A DNA stretch of 64,000 nt from Marinibaculum pumilum (GCF_042646425.1 NZ_JBHRTR010000054.1:558001-622000); one strand, 5' to 3'. Counted from the stretch's first letter, positions 52,605-61,572 are shown. Notes: generated from the letters alone by a model not told the origin. Made by a program: numbers and translations.

Positions 52605-53609
52605 ATGGCCGCGCTCTATCAGGACAGCTTCGTTGAGGAACTGCGCGCCGGCGCCGCGGGCCTGGTCCATGAATGGGGCCTGTCGCCGCGGACCGAGGTG
52701 CGCCTGCTGAACCTGTCGGAGAACGCCACCTTCCGCGCCGACGATCCGGAAGCGGCGGCGCCGGTGATCCTGCGGGTCCATCGCCCCGACTATCACAGCC
52801 GGGCGGAGATCGAGTCCGAACTCGCCTGGATCCAGGCGCTGATCGCCGACCGGATCGTCGCCACCCCACCGCCACTGGAGACCCGCGGCGGCGGCCATAT
52901 CGCGCAGTTCGACCATCACGGTCAGGTGCGCAACGTGGTCGCCTTCGCCTTCATGGAGGGCCAGGAGCCGGCTGCCGATGACGGTCTGGCGGAAGGCTTT
53001 CGGGAGTTGGGGGAAATCAGCGCGCGACTGCACGCCCATACGCGCGCCTGGCAGCGACCGCCCGGCTTCATCCGCAAGACCTGGAACTGGGAGACCACGG
53101 TCGGACCGGCGCCGCACTGGGGCGACTGGCGGAACGCCCTGGGTTTGGAGGCGCCTGGCCGCGCCCTGCTGGAACGGGTCTGCATGGCGCTGAAGGACAG
53201 GCTCGCCGCCTATGGCGAGGGCCCGGGTCGGTTCGGCCTCGTCCATGCCGACCTGCGCCTGGCCAACCTGCTGGCCGACGGCGACCGGCTCGGGGTGATC
53301 GACTTCGACGATTGCGGCTTCGGCTGGTTCGTCTACGACTTCGCCGCCGCGATCAGCTTCATCGAGCATGAGCCGATCGTGCCGGCGCTGAAGGAGGCCT
53401 GGATCGCCGGCTACGGCACCGTCGCGCCACTGTCGATGGAGGAGGTGGCGGCGATCCCCGACTTCGTCATGCTGCGGCGCCTGCTGCTGACCGCCTGGAT
53501 CGCCAGCCATGCGGAAACGCCGACGGCGCAGGAGCTGGGCGGACCCGCCTATACCGACGGCACCCTGGCGATCGCCGAAGCCTGGCTCGGCGGCGGAACC
53601 GGCCGATGA
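52605..53609 (+). CDS. APH-family small-molecule kinase (amino-alcohol kinase candidate)
   Basis: A 334-residue protein of the choline/aminoglycoside phosphotransferase fold. The catalytic loop is LVHADLRLANLL and the metal-binding loop is VIDFDDCGFGWFVYDFAAAISF. The GDL of many relatives is ADL here. It is coupled by ATGA to a class-III PLP enzyme; in animals and some bacteria a hydroxylysine or ethanolamine-type kinase pairs with such a phospholyase. It probably phosphorylates the hydroxyl of an amino alcohol. GGGAGG precedes the ATG at 52605. Confidence 0.82.
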   Translation: MAALYQDSFVEELRAGAAGLVHEWGLSPRTEVRLLNLSENATFRADDPEAAAPVILRVHRPDYHSRAEIESELAWIQALIADRIVATPPPLETRGGGHIAQFDHHGQVRNVVAFAFMEGQEPAADDGLAEGFRELGEISARLHAHTRAWQRPPGFIRKTWNWETTVGPAPHWGDWRNALGLEAPGRALLERVCMALKDRLAAYGEGPGRFGLVHADLRLANLLADGDRLGVIDFDDCGFGWFVYDFAAAISFIEHEPIVPALKEAWIAGYGTVAPLSMEEVAAIPDFVMLRRLLLTAWIASHAETPTAQELGGPAYTDGTLAIAEAWLGGGTGR

Positions 53610-54940
53610 CCGGCAGCAAGGCCCGCCAGATCCTGGACATGAATGCCTACCGGCCGGCGGCGGACGGGGCGGCGGCGGCCGATCCGGCGCTGGCGCGGCG
53701 GCTCGCCAATGTCGGCGCGGCGGCCGTCCTGTTCTACGACGCACCGATCCAGATGGTGGCCGGCGAAGGCGCCTGGATGATCGCCGCCGACGGCAGCCGC
53801 TATCTGGACTTCTACAACAACGTGCCGTCGGTCGGTCACACCCACCCCGCCGTGGTGGCGGCGGTGCAGGACCAGATCGCGCGCCTGAACATCAACTCCC
53901 GCTATCTGAGCCCGGTGGTCGACGACTATCTGGAGGCGCTGAAGGCGAAGCTGCCGGCGGACCTGTCCAACATCGTCCTGACCTGCTCGGGCAGCGAGGC
54001 GAACGACCTGGCGATGCGGGTCGCCGCCCGGGCCAGCGGCGGCACCGGCTTCGTCGTCACCCGCAATGCCTATCACGGCAATACCGCGGCGGTGACGGAG
54101 ATTTCGCCATCGGCCTTCAAGCGCGGCGCGCCGGCGGACCATGTCGCCCAGGTGCCGGAGCCGGACCCGGCTCTGTTCGGCACAGCCGACGGCGCGGGCC
54201 TGGCGGAGGGCTTCGCCGCCGCGGTGCGGCAGGCGATCGCCGAACTGGCCGCGCGCGGCCACCGCCCGGCGGCGCTGGTCTGCGACAGCATCTTTTCCAG
54301 CGACGGGGTGCATGCCGACCCGCCGGGCTTCCTTGCCCCCGCCGTCGCAGCGATGCGGGAGGCCGGCGGCCTGTTCATCGCCGACGAGGTGCAGCCCGGC
54401 TTCGCCCGCACCGGCGACCATTTCTGGGGCTTCGGGCGGCACGGCCTGTCCCCCGACATCGTCACCATGGGCAAGCCGATGGGGAACGGCTTCCCGATGG
54501 CCGGCATGGCGGCCCGGCCGGACCTGGTCGCGGCGTTCTGCGAGGATGTCGGCTATTTCAACACCTTCGGCGCCAACCCGGTCGCCGCCGCTGCCGGCCA
54601 TGCGGTGCTGCGGGTGATCGCGGAGGAAGGCCTGCAGGCGAATGCCGCCACCGTCGGTGCGCACCTGATGTCGCGCCTGCGCGACATGGCGGCGCGCGAC
54701 CGCCGCATCTCCGCCGTGCGCGGCGCCGGCCTGTTCATCGGCGTCGACCTGGAACATGACGGCGCCCCCGCCCCCGACCTCGCCACCGCAGTCATCAACG
54801 GCCTGAAGCGCGAGCATGTCCTGATCGGCGCCGCAGGCCGCTTCGGCCATACCCTGAAGGTCCGCCCGCCGCTCTGCCTCGGCCCGGACGAGGCCGACAT
54901 CTTCGCCGATGCGCTGGAGCGGGTGCTGGCAAAAACATAA
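53606..54940 (+). CDS. Class-III PLP enzyme, phospholyase-like (AGXT2L-type)
   Basis: A 444-residue PLP enzyme: NNVPSVGHTHPAVV, LNINSRYL, TCSGSEANDLAMRVAARA, AYHGNTAAVTEISPSAFKRG, FIADEVQPGFARTGDHFWGFG and the Schiff-base lysine K290 in VTMGKPMGNGFP. These are the features of ethanolamine-phosphate and phosphohydroxylysine phospholyases rather than of ordinary transaminases. The reaction would release ammonia and phosphate and give an aldehyde. Start overlaps the kinase stop (ATGA). It is the last normal-composition gene before the AT-rich island, and its final codons (GCA AAA ACA TAA) are already A-rich. Confidence 0.83.
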   Translation: MTGSKARQILDMNAYRPAADGAAAADPALARRLANVGAAAVLFYDAPIQMVAGEGAWMIAADGSRYLDFYNNVPSVGHTHPAVVAAVQDQIARLNINSRYLSPVVDDYLEALKAKLPADLSNIVLTCSGSEANDLAMRVAARASGGTGFVVTRNAYHGNTAAVTEISPSAFKRGAPADHVAQVPEPDPALFGTADGAGLAEGFAAAVRQAIAELAARGHRPAALVCDSIFSSDGVHADPPGFLAPAVAAMREAGGLFIADEVQPGFARTGDHFWGFGRHGLSPDIVTMGKPMGNGFPMAGMAARPDLVAAFCEDVGYFNTFGANPVAAAAGHAVLRVIAEEGLQANAATVGAHLMSRLRDMAARDRRISAVRGAGLFIGVDLEHDGAPAPDLATAVINGLKREHVLIGAAGRFGHTLKVRPPLCLGPDEADIFADALERVLAKT

Positions 54941-54962
54941 AAGCAATATGATGCATATGTAA

Positions 54963-57359
54963 CTATATACGAGCCCTCATTTCTTCGTATTTCCTCAACC
55001 TCTTATCTAATTCCGGATCCAATAATCTTTCCGAAGCTTCACGCAACTTCGCGATAGCTTCATCCACAATGTATGCACTTCCTTCTCTATTGGCATAAGC
55101 GAATGCGGCATCACACAAAGTGGTGAAGCTAAACTTATCATTCCGATGATAATTTATGTTCCCTTCAGCAGTTTCATATGCACGTCTTACTAAGGCTAAC
55201 CTATCATCGTCGCCAATTCCCTCAGTCCGCTTAGCTCTCTCCAAAAGAAGTCTGACCGCATACCGATCAAGTGGCCCGTCACGGCCTACTGCTTCCATCG
55301 CATCTCTGATCGCATACTCAGTATCTTCAAGACCCTCAAAATCCAATAGCTCTCTGATCAGACGATGCCATGGTATACGTTCACCTGGAGCGGCACTGAT
55401 GAGTTTTCTGTATAATTGTTGACGAATTTTCGTATCTGATATTCTTCCAATTCCAAACTCAGAATCACAAAGATCTCTAATACTCTGCAATTCAATAGGA
55501 ATTGCAGGATTTATATTTTCAACAACTTTCTCAAAAAGATCTTGCATTTCTTCCGCACCAGAGAATTTATACTCTGTAACTTTTCGCGCAATTACAACAT
55601 GCCGCGTCGACCATCCATATATTCCATACTTGGGATTAATTTCGTATTCATCCACGATGCCGGAAAGCCGATCAAGCACAGAACTCACTTGATTTGCCCC
55701 AATGGACAACATCCGCATCACCATTTGCCTGTGTACTTTAGCTCCTATCGCTTCAAGAGCTGCAATATATCGATAATATTCTTGAGGCGCTTCTTCCAAT
55801 TCATCATATTCATTTAATATTATTTTGTCTAAATTTTCATATGCAAAAATATTTTTTAGACAAACAAACATATCCGCCCCGCATTTATCCTTCAATCTAC
55901 CAACCTGTCTTCTTCGAGACAAATTCGAGAATTTTCTATCAGCAAGTTTCTGCACTTCTCGATTGTGATTGTATAAATTGACTAGAGAAGATATTTCAGA
56001 ATCTTCCAATTTGGAAAGCTCTATTAAATCGCCGTTTGTAAATATTTCTGGCGATTTTAACCTAGGCACCCATTGAGAAGAATTGGCCGTCGCCACAATT
56101 AAAAGCGACGAGGTATCGGATGGGGGGAGACCTTCAACCAGCATGTTTACTTGCCGCAGATATCTAGTACATTCATCCAATATGAGAATGCCGTGAATAT
56201 TTTCTTTTCTCAATTTCTCTTCGATTTTTAGCCAAACTTTCGAATTAAAAGGAAACTCGTTTCTGTGCTCCCACGCAAGCGCTCCCTTTTCTTGACAAGC
56301 CAACGCGATTTGTCGAGCAAAAGTTGTCTTCCCAACGCCGGCAGCTCCGGTGATAGTAATAATTTTAACTTCACTAGAATCTATTTTTTTCAATATATCT
56401 CGATACCTGAGCCGTTCAAAAGTCACATTCGCCTTAATATCAGCGTATGTAGCCGCACCGCCATTGAACATTCTCAAAATATTCGAATCTTCTGACTTTT
56501 TATGAATAACATCATAAACACTACTAACTACATTTATAGGCAGTCTATACTCGTCCCCCGAGAGAACTAGCAAACCATCTTGGGTTTCTATATCAGACGA
56601 AAAAGCATGAGAGAATTCATCGATCCCCCCGAATGCCAGTCTAGCGCCACGATCTTCAAGTAGAGGCGCGCGCAAATCGTCTCTCTCGTAAACAATTAAA
56701 AATACATTTGAATTTATTCCTTCATCTTTGAACGAAAGGACTTTTTTGACCAAATCTTGTAAATGTCTATCTCTTAGAGATTGGCCAATGATAATTATGT
56801 CATTACTTAAAAACATACTCTCTATTGTCGAAAAAATAGACTGTCTATATTTCCTGTACTCATCGTAATCTGACTCGGTTAACAGCATAGATGATTTATT
56901 TCCAAGCGATCTGTCTTCAGAGATACAACCATGTATCTTATAGAGAGTTGTAGATATTCTACCTTCTTTATTTGTAAGATCAAAATTTGATTTAATGACT
57001 GAAAGTTCTTTTCCCGCTAATTTGTATGACTTTTCGATTAATAGATCAAAATTAGTGCTAAAAATGGCACTCCAATTCATCTCTGGAATAGCTAGCAGTC
57101 CGCCTGTGGGTTGTAGAGGCTTAAGTGTCTTCTGGATTGCTTCGACGACACGCTTTCGACCATGCAGTCGTTCGAGCACGCTAGTAGTCTCAATTAAATC
57201 GTCGCTCTGTGACGCTGTTTTTGCCAATTCCTCCCATAGTCTACCTGCCATGGCCGCGCCGGTGGGCGCCCCAGAAGGAACCGAAGCTCCCGCCCCAAAA
57301 AGAAGAACTGTTCTTGAAATATTTACAATCTTCTTAATATCCGAAATTTCGATTGGCAT
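54963..57359 (-). CDS. SIR2-STAND protein, probable anti-phage defence effector (Avs5-like)
   Basis: A 798-residue protein. Residues ~1-255 are a SIR2-like NADase fold: NAD loop FGAGASVPSG (21-30), STNFD (101-105), catalytic-type H143 in LYKIHG, and GQSLRDRHLQDLV (192-204). No paired cysteines for a deacetylase zinc are seen. A STAND-type P-loop NTPase follows: Walker A GAAGVGKTT (338-346) and Walker B ILILDE (391-396), then ~300 mostly helical residues, probably the sensor. The gene is clearly AT-rich, unlike its neighbours. GGGGGAGGGCGGGG precedes the ATG. This fits a NAD-depleting abortive-infection protein; the trigger is unknown. Confidence 0.85.
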   Translation of the reverse strand: MPIEISDIKKIVNISRTVLLFGAGASVPSGAPTGAAMAGRLWEELAKTASQSDDLIETTSVLERLHGRKRVVEAIQKTLKPLQPTGGLLAIPEMNWSAIFSTNFDLLIEKSYKLAGKELSVIKSNFDLTNKEGRISTTLYKIHGCISEDRSLGNKSSMLLTESDYDEYRKYRQSIFSTIESMFLSNDIIIIGQSLRDRHLQDLVKKVLSFKDEGINSNVFLIVYERDDLRAPLLEDRGARLAFGGIDEFSHAFSSDIETQDGLLVLSGDEYRLPINVVSSVYDVIHKKSEDSNILRMFNGGAATYADIKANVTFERLRYRDILKKIDSSEVKIITITGAAGVGKTTFARQIALACQEKGALAWEHRNEFPFNSKVWLKIEEKLRKENIHGILILDECTRYLRQVNMLVEGLPPSDTSSLLIVATANSSQWVPRLKSPEIFTNGDLIELSKLEDSEISSLVNLYNHNREVQKLADRKFSNLSRRRQVGRLKDKCGADMFVCLKNIFAYENLDKIILNEYDELEEAPQEYYRYIAALEAIGAKVHRQMVMRMLSIGANQVSSVLDRLSGIVDEYEINPKYGIYGWSTRHVVIARKVTEYKFSGAEEMQDLFEKVVENINPAIPIELQSIRDLCDSEFGIGRISDTKIRQQLYRKLISAAPGERIPWHRLIRELLDFEGLEDTEYAIRDAMEAVGRDGPLDRYAVRLLLERAKRTEGIGDDDRLALVRRAYETAEGNINYHRNDKFSFTTLCDAAFAYANREGSAYIVDEAIAKLREASERLLDPELDKRLRKYEEMRARI

Positions 57360-57504
57360 CCCCGCCCTCCCCCTTTTGAATACTTTGGAAATCTTGCGAA
57401 TATTGGTTGGTGCAGCAGTGGATATTCCTGCGCGCCTCTCGCAAAAGTCGTCTCATTGAATGCCATTCGTCACAGCATCTGATCATACATCATACAACTA
57501 CCCA

Positions 57505-58275
57505 TCATAAGATCTTAGCAATACTGATCTCCACCCCCGAACCCCGCAGCGCCTTGGCCAGCGGGCCCTTCGGCGCCCGGTCGCTGACCAGGGTGTCGAT
57601 CTGGCTCCAGCGGGCGTAGCTGGCGGTGAACAGCTTGTCGAACTTCGACGCGTCGGCCACCACCATGCGGCGGCCGGCCTGGCGGACCATGCCGGCATAG
57701 ACCTCCGCGATCTCGATCAGCGCGTCGCTGGGGCCGTCGGGGGTCAGGCCGCTGGCGCCGATGATCGCCCAGTCGGCGCGATAGTCCTGCAGGAAGCGCG
57801 CGGTCTGGGCGCCGTGCATCGCGCCCTCGCCGGAATGGTAGATGCCCGGGGTCATCAGCACGGTGATCGTCGGGTTGAAGGACAGCACCGTCGCCACGCC
57901 GAAGGAATGGGTGATGACGGTGATCCGGCTCATCTCCATGGCGATCCGCCGCGCGACATGCACGGTCGTGGCGCCGGAGCCGATCATCAGCACGTTGGCG
58001 CCGGCCAGGATCGGCGCCGCGGCCTGCGCGATGGCGGTGCGCTCCGCCACCAGCAGGGCGTGGCGCTGCGACAGGGCCGGCTCGCCGCCCTGGGTCAGGA
58101 TTGCGCCGCCATAGGTTCGGTTCAGCAGGCCCTGCCGGGTCAGATCGTCCAGGTCGCGGCGGATCGTCTCCGTTGTCACCGACAACAGCTCCGACAGCTC
58201 TCCCACCCGCATCCCCGGCTGTTCCGACAGCCTGGCAATGATCTCCCGCTGTCGTCGCTCGCGCTTGCTGCTCAC
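57505..58275 (-). CDS. DeoR-family transcriptional regulator
   Basis: A 256-residue DeoR repressor: HTH RQREIIARLSEQPGMRVGELSELLSVTTETIRRDLDDLTRQGLLNRTYGGAIL, then a sugar-phosphate-binding DeoRC domain with VLMIGSGATTVHVARRI and WAIIGASGLTPDG. GTG at 58275 follows GCGGGAGGGGGCC. The last codons (AGT ATT GCT AAG ATC TTA) are AT-rich and adjoin the AT-rich island, so the 3' end may mark the insertion border. It faces the aminotransferase and lies 70 bp from the allantoinase-like gene. Confidence 0.86.
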   Translation of the reverse strand: MSSKRERRQREIIARLSEQPGMRVGELSELLSVTTETIRRDLDDLTRQGLLNRTYGGAILTQGGEPALSQRHALLVAERTAIAQAAAPILAGANVLMIGSGATTVHVARRIAMEMSRITVITHSFGVATVLSFNPTITVLMTPGIYHSGEGAMHGAQTARFLQDYRADWAIIGASGLTPDGPSDALIEIAEVYAGMVRQAGRRMVVADASKFDKLFTASYARWSQIDTLVSDRAPKGPLAKALRGSGVEISIAKIL

Positions 58276-58345
58276 CCGGCCCCCTCCCGCAGGGATGCCC
58301 CCTACATACGGGAGAAAATGTGGGAAGTCACAGATTCGCTGACGG

Positions 58346-59266
58346 CTACCCTGCCCCGCCGGGCGCCGGATGCTGCGCGATCCAGTGGCGGGCAATGTCG
58401 ATGCCGCGGGCGAACCAGACCCCGTCATGGCCCTGCACATGGTCCAGGAAGCGGCGCAGGTGGCCGATGCGGCCCGGCCGGCCGACCAGCCGGTTGTGCA
58501 GGGCGACCTGCATGATGCGCGGGGTCTCCGCCCCCTCCTCGTACAGCCAGTCGAAGGCATCGCGCATATATTCGAAGAACGGCGCGCCCCAGTCGAAGCC
58601 CGGGCTGGTCGCGAAGCGGTGGTCGTTCACGTCCGCCGTGTAGGGCACCACCAGCAGCGGCCGGCCGGCTTCGGTGATCCAGTAGGGCACCTCGTCGGCA
58701 TAGCTGTCCTGGGTGTAGAGGAAGCCGCCCTCCTCGGCGACCAGGCGCACCGTGTTCGGGCTGCGCCGGCCGATGAAGCAGCCCAGCGGCCGCTGCCCCG
58801 TCATCCGCCGGTGGATCTCGACGACCTTGGCGATATGGGCGCGCTCCACCTCCTCCGGCACGTCGTGATAGTCGAGCCAGCGATAGCCGTGGCTGGACAG
58901 TTCCCAGTCGGCCTCGACCATCGCGGCGACGCAGGCCGGCACCCGCTCCAACGCCATCGCCACGGCATTGACGGTGATCGGGATGCCGCGCCCGGTGAAC
59001 AGCCGGTGCAGCCGCCAGAAGCCGACCCGGGTGCCGTACTCGTACATGCTCTCGATCGGCTTGTAGCGCGCATCGGGACGCGGCATCGCGAAGCCGAATT
59101 CCGACAGCAGCGATTCCGAGACCGGATCGCCGTGCAGCACGTTGCTCTCCGCACCTTCCTCGAAATTGATCACGAACTGCACGGCGATGCGGGCGCCGCC
59201 CGGCCAGCGGGTGGTCGGCCAGGCCCGGCCATAGCCTTCCATGTCGCGCGGATAGGCGTCGGTCAT
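58346..59266 (-). CDS. PuuE-type allantoinase / polysaccharide deacetylase-family hydrolase
   Basis: A 306-residue NodB-fold protein. Conserved blocks match cofactor-independent PuuE allantoinase: VQFVINFEEGAESNV, YEYGTRVGFWRL, ADWELSSHGYRWLDY, FIGRRSPNTVRLVAEEGGFLYTQDSYADEVPYW and NRLVGRPGRIGHLRRFLDHV. The reaction would be allantoin to allantoate, or a related ureide or amide hydrolysis. GGGAGGAAGCG precedes ATG 59266. It is divergent in role from its DeoR neighbour, but both read the same way. The cyclic-amide theme matches the nucleobase importers at the left of the window. Confidence 0.82.
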   Translation of the reverse strand: MTDAYPRDMEGYGRAWPTTRWPGGARIAVQFVINFEEGAESNVLHGDPVSESLLSEFGFAMPRPDARYKPIESMYEYGTRVGFWRLHRLFTGRGIPITVNAVAMALERVPACVAAMVEADWELSSHGYRWLDYHDVPEEVERAHIAKVVEIHRRMTGQRPLGCFIGRRSPNTVRLVAEEGGFLYTQDSYADEVPYWITEAGRPLLVVPYTADVNDHRFATSPGFDWGAPFFEYMRDAFDWLYEEGAETPRIMQVALHNRLVGRPGRIGHLRRFLDHVQGHDGVWFARGIDIARHWIAQHPAPGGAG

Positions 59267-59435
59267 CGCTTCCTCCCGGCAGTGGCGTCCTGCGCACGGT
59301 CGTAACCGTAGCGCCGGCATGACCGTGCCGAAAGCCAGCGACGGCGAGTCGCTCCGGGCGCCATCGCGGGCGCGCCGCTCATGCCGCCTGCGCCAGGCGA
59401 GATATGTCGAGGAACGCGGCGAACCGGTGACCGGT

Positions 59436-59582
59436 CACAGGGTATCGCCGTCAGGGCTGGTGAAGCCGCCGCCGGAGACACGGTCCAGGTCGATACGGCC
59501 GTCCTTGCGAGGCTTGCGCGCCGGCGCCGTGCGGTCCTTCTGCGGAGGCTTCACGGTGCCGGAACCGGTGTTCCTGTCCATC
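59436..59582 (-). CDS. Small hypothetical protein, 48 residues
   Basis: An ORF of 48 codons (MDRNTGSGTVKPPQKDR..., ending TSPDGDTL), too short for most ORF callers. It is hydrophilic, with KPRKDGRIDLDRVSGGGF in its second half and no cysteine or membrane segment. Codon third positions are G/C-rich like real genes here, and GGGAG lies 7-9 bp before the ATG. It occupies an otherwise empty 441-bp gap (59267-59707). No family recognised; the rest of the gap shows nothing. Confidence 0.45.
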
Positions 59583-59707
59583 TGCTGCTCCCTGCCACGC
59601 TGCGGCTGCGATCCACCCGGCCGATGTCGGCGGGCCCAGACTGACAGGTCGCAATCGCTGCGGGCAAGGCCGCGGCTCTCATGTTTCCGCGTGTGACCGC
59701 CCCGCCT

Positions 59708-61003
59708 TCACCCGAACAGCAGGTCCGGCAGCCAGAGGGAGAGCGCCGGCACAGCCAGCAGCAGGGCCAGGCGCACCACGTCGGCGGCGATGAAGGGCAG
59801 GACGCCGGCGAAGATGCGGCGCACCGGCACGTCGGGCACGAAGCCCTTCAGCACGAAGACGTTCAGGCCGACCGGCGGGGTGATCAGGCTGATCTCGGTG
59901 ACGACCACGACCAGGATGCCGAACCAGATCAGGCTGAAGCCCATCTCCGCCACCAGCGGATAGAACAGCGGCACCGTCAGCAGGATCATCGACAGGCTTT
60001 CCAGGATGCAGCCCAGCACCAGGTAGCAGAGCATCATCGCCAGGATCACCCAGAGCGGGCTGACATCGCTGCCGCGGATCCAGTCCAGCATCGTCTCCGG
60101 CATGCCGCTGAAGTTGATGAAGTTGGTGAAGATCAGCGCGCCGATCAGGATCGCGAAGATCATCGCGGTGGTGACCGCGCTCTCGCGCAGGATCTCGTAC
60201 AGGATCGGCCAGGTCAGCCGGCGCCGGGCCAGGGCGAACAGGAAGGCACCCACCGCGCCGATGCCGGCGGCCTCCGTCGGCGTGAACCAGCCCAGATAGA
60301 TGCCGCCGATCACCACCGCGAACAACAGCAGCACCGCCCAGATGTTGCGCAGCGCCTGCCAGCGCTCGCTCCAGGCCACCGGGCCGGCGGCGGGCCCCGC
60401 CTCCGGCCGGCGCCAGACCGTCCAGCGCACCGCGGCCAGGTAGAACAGGATCCCCAGCAGGCCGGGAATGGCGCCGGCGGCGAACAGCTGGCCGATCGAT
60501 TCCTCGGTCAGCACGCCGTAGATCACCAGGATCACGCTGGGCGGGATCAGGATGCCGAGGGTGCCGCCGGCGGCGATCGAGCCGCAGGCCAGGGACTCGT
60601 CGTAGCCGTAGCGGCGCATCGACGGGATCGCCACCTTCGACATCGTCGCCGCGGTGGCGATCGAGGAGCCGCAGATCGCGCTGAAGCCGCCGCAGGCGAC
60701 CACCGTCGCCATCGCCAGCCCGCCCGGCCGCCGGCCCAGGAAGACATGGGCAAGGTGGAAGATCTCCCCCGCCAGCCCGGCGCGGGCGACGAAATTGCCC
60801 ATCAGGATGAACAGCGGCAGGACCGACAGGTTGTAGGCGAGCCCGGCGTCGAAGGCGGTGGTGCCGACCATCGACAGGGTCGGGCCGATCCCCAGGATCC
60901 AGGCAAAGCCGCAGAAGCCGACCGCCGCCATCGCAAACGCGATCGGCACCCGCAGGAGAATGATGATGAACAGGGCGGCAAAGCCGACCAGGGCGAGGGT
61001 CAT
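59708..61003 (-). CDS. TRAP transporter large permease (DctM-like)
   Basis: A 431-residue, about 12-helix membrane protein of the DctM/SiaM family: RVPIAFAMAAVGFCGF, SVLPLFILMGNFVARAGLA, CGGFSAICGSSIATAATMSKVAIPSM and GGTLGILIPPSVILVIYG, and EISLITPPVGLNVFVLKGF. It couples periplasmic capture to ion-driven uptake of an organic acid. The start overlaps the small permease stop (ATGA, 61000-61003). Substrate unknown. Confidence 0.9.
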   Translation of the reverse strand: MTLALVGFAALFIIILLRVPIAFAMAAVGFCGFAWILGIGPTLSMVGTTAFDAGLAYNLSVLPLFILMGNFVARAGLAGEIFHLAHVFLGRRPGGLAMATVVACGGFSAICGSSIATAATMSKVAIPSMRRYGYDESLACGSIAAGGTLGILIPPSVILVIYGVLTEESIGQLFAAGAIPGLLGILFYLAAVRWTVWRRPEAGPAAGPVAWSERWQALRNIWAVLLLFAVVIGGIYLGWFTPTEAAGIGAVGAFLFALARRRLTWPILYEILRESAVTTAMIFAILIGALIFTNFINFSGMPETMLDWIRGSDVSPLWVILAMMLCYLVLGCILESLSMILLTVPLFYPLVAEMGFSLIWFGILVVVVTEISLITPPVGLNVFVLKGFVPDVPVRRIFAGVLPFIAADVVRLALLLAVPALSLWLPDLLFG

Positions 61004-61533
61004 GTCCCGGCTCCGCCGCGTCCGGAATCGGCCCCCGCATCCGTTCCGGCACCGGCTTCCACCGTCCCGCCGGGCACGTCGGGCCGGCCGGATACCAGCT
61101 CCGCCAGCATCAGCACGCCGGCGATCAGGCAGAGCGCGGCCATGAACCAGGCCACCGGCGCCTTCTCCAGCCCCAGGGTGGCGGTGAGGTCGTTGGCGGA
61201 GGCCAGCCGGTCCGCCTTCACTGCCAGCTGCCAGCCGATCACCAGCAGCACGGCGGCGGACAGCAGCCGGGTCAGCTGCCGGGCGATGCGGCCCCGCATG
61301 CCGGTCAGCACCCCTTGCGTCAGCTCCACGGTGACATGGCCGTCGCGGAAGCCGACCAGCGGCAGGGCGGTGAAGATCAGCGCGCCCATCATCAGCTCGG
61401 TCAGTTCCACCGTGCCGCGGATCACCGTCCCGGCATTGCGGAAGACGACGTCGGTGAATGTCAGCAGGGCGATCGCGGCCAGGATCAGGCTGGCCACGAT
61501 CCCCAGCACGAGGTCGATCCGTCTGAGGATCAT
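61000..61533 (-). CDS. TRAP transporter small permease (DctQ-like)
   Basis: A 177-residue protein with four helices in the DctQ layout: RRIDLVLGIVASLILAAIALLTFTDVVFRN, TELMMGALIFTALPLVGFRDGHVTVEL and VAWFMAALCLIAGVLMLAEL. The C-terminus is Gly/Ala/Asp-rich. It partners the large permease (4-bp overlap). Together with the binding protein 40 bp upstream it makes a complete TRAP system. Confidence 0.88.
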   Translation of the reverse strand: MILRRIDLVLGIVASLILAAIALLTFTDVVFRNAGTVIRGTVELTELMMGALIFTALPLVGFRDGHVTVELTQGVLTGMRGRIARQLTRLLSAAVLLVIGWQLAVKADRLASANDLTATLGLEKAPVAWFMAALCLIAGVLMLAELVSGRPDVPGGTVEAGAGTDAGADSGRGGAGT

Positions 61534-61572
61534 GGCCGTCCCGATATCCGGACCGTCTGTCGAGATGCCGCC

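Noticed and set aside
54963..57359. SIR2 domain as a protein deacetylase (sirtuin)
   Set aside because: No paired cysteines for the zinc module and fusion to a STAND-type NTPase; NADase-type defence fits better.
54941..57504. Prophage or integrative element
   Set aside because: No integrase, att-like repeats, tRNA gene or phage structural gene; only one gene is present.
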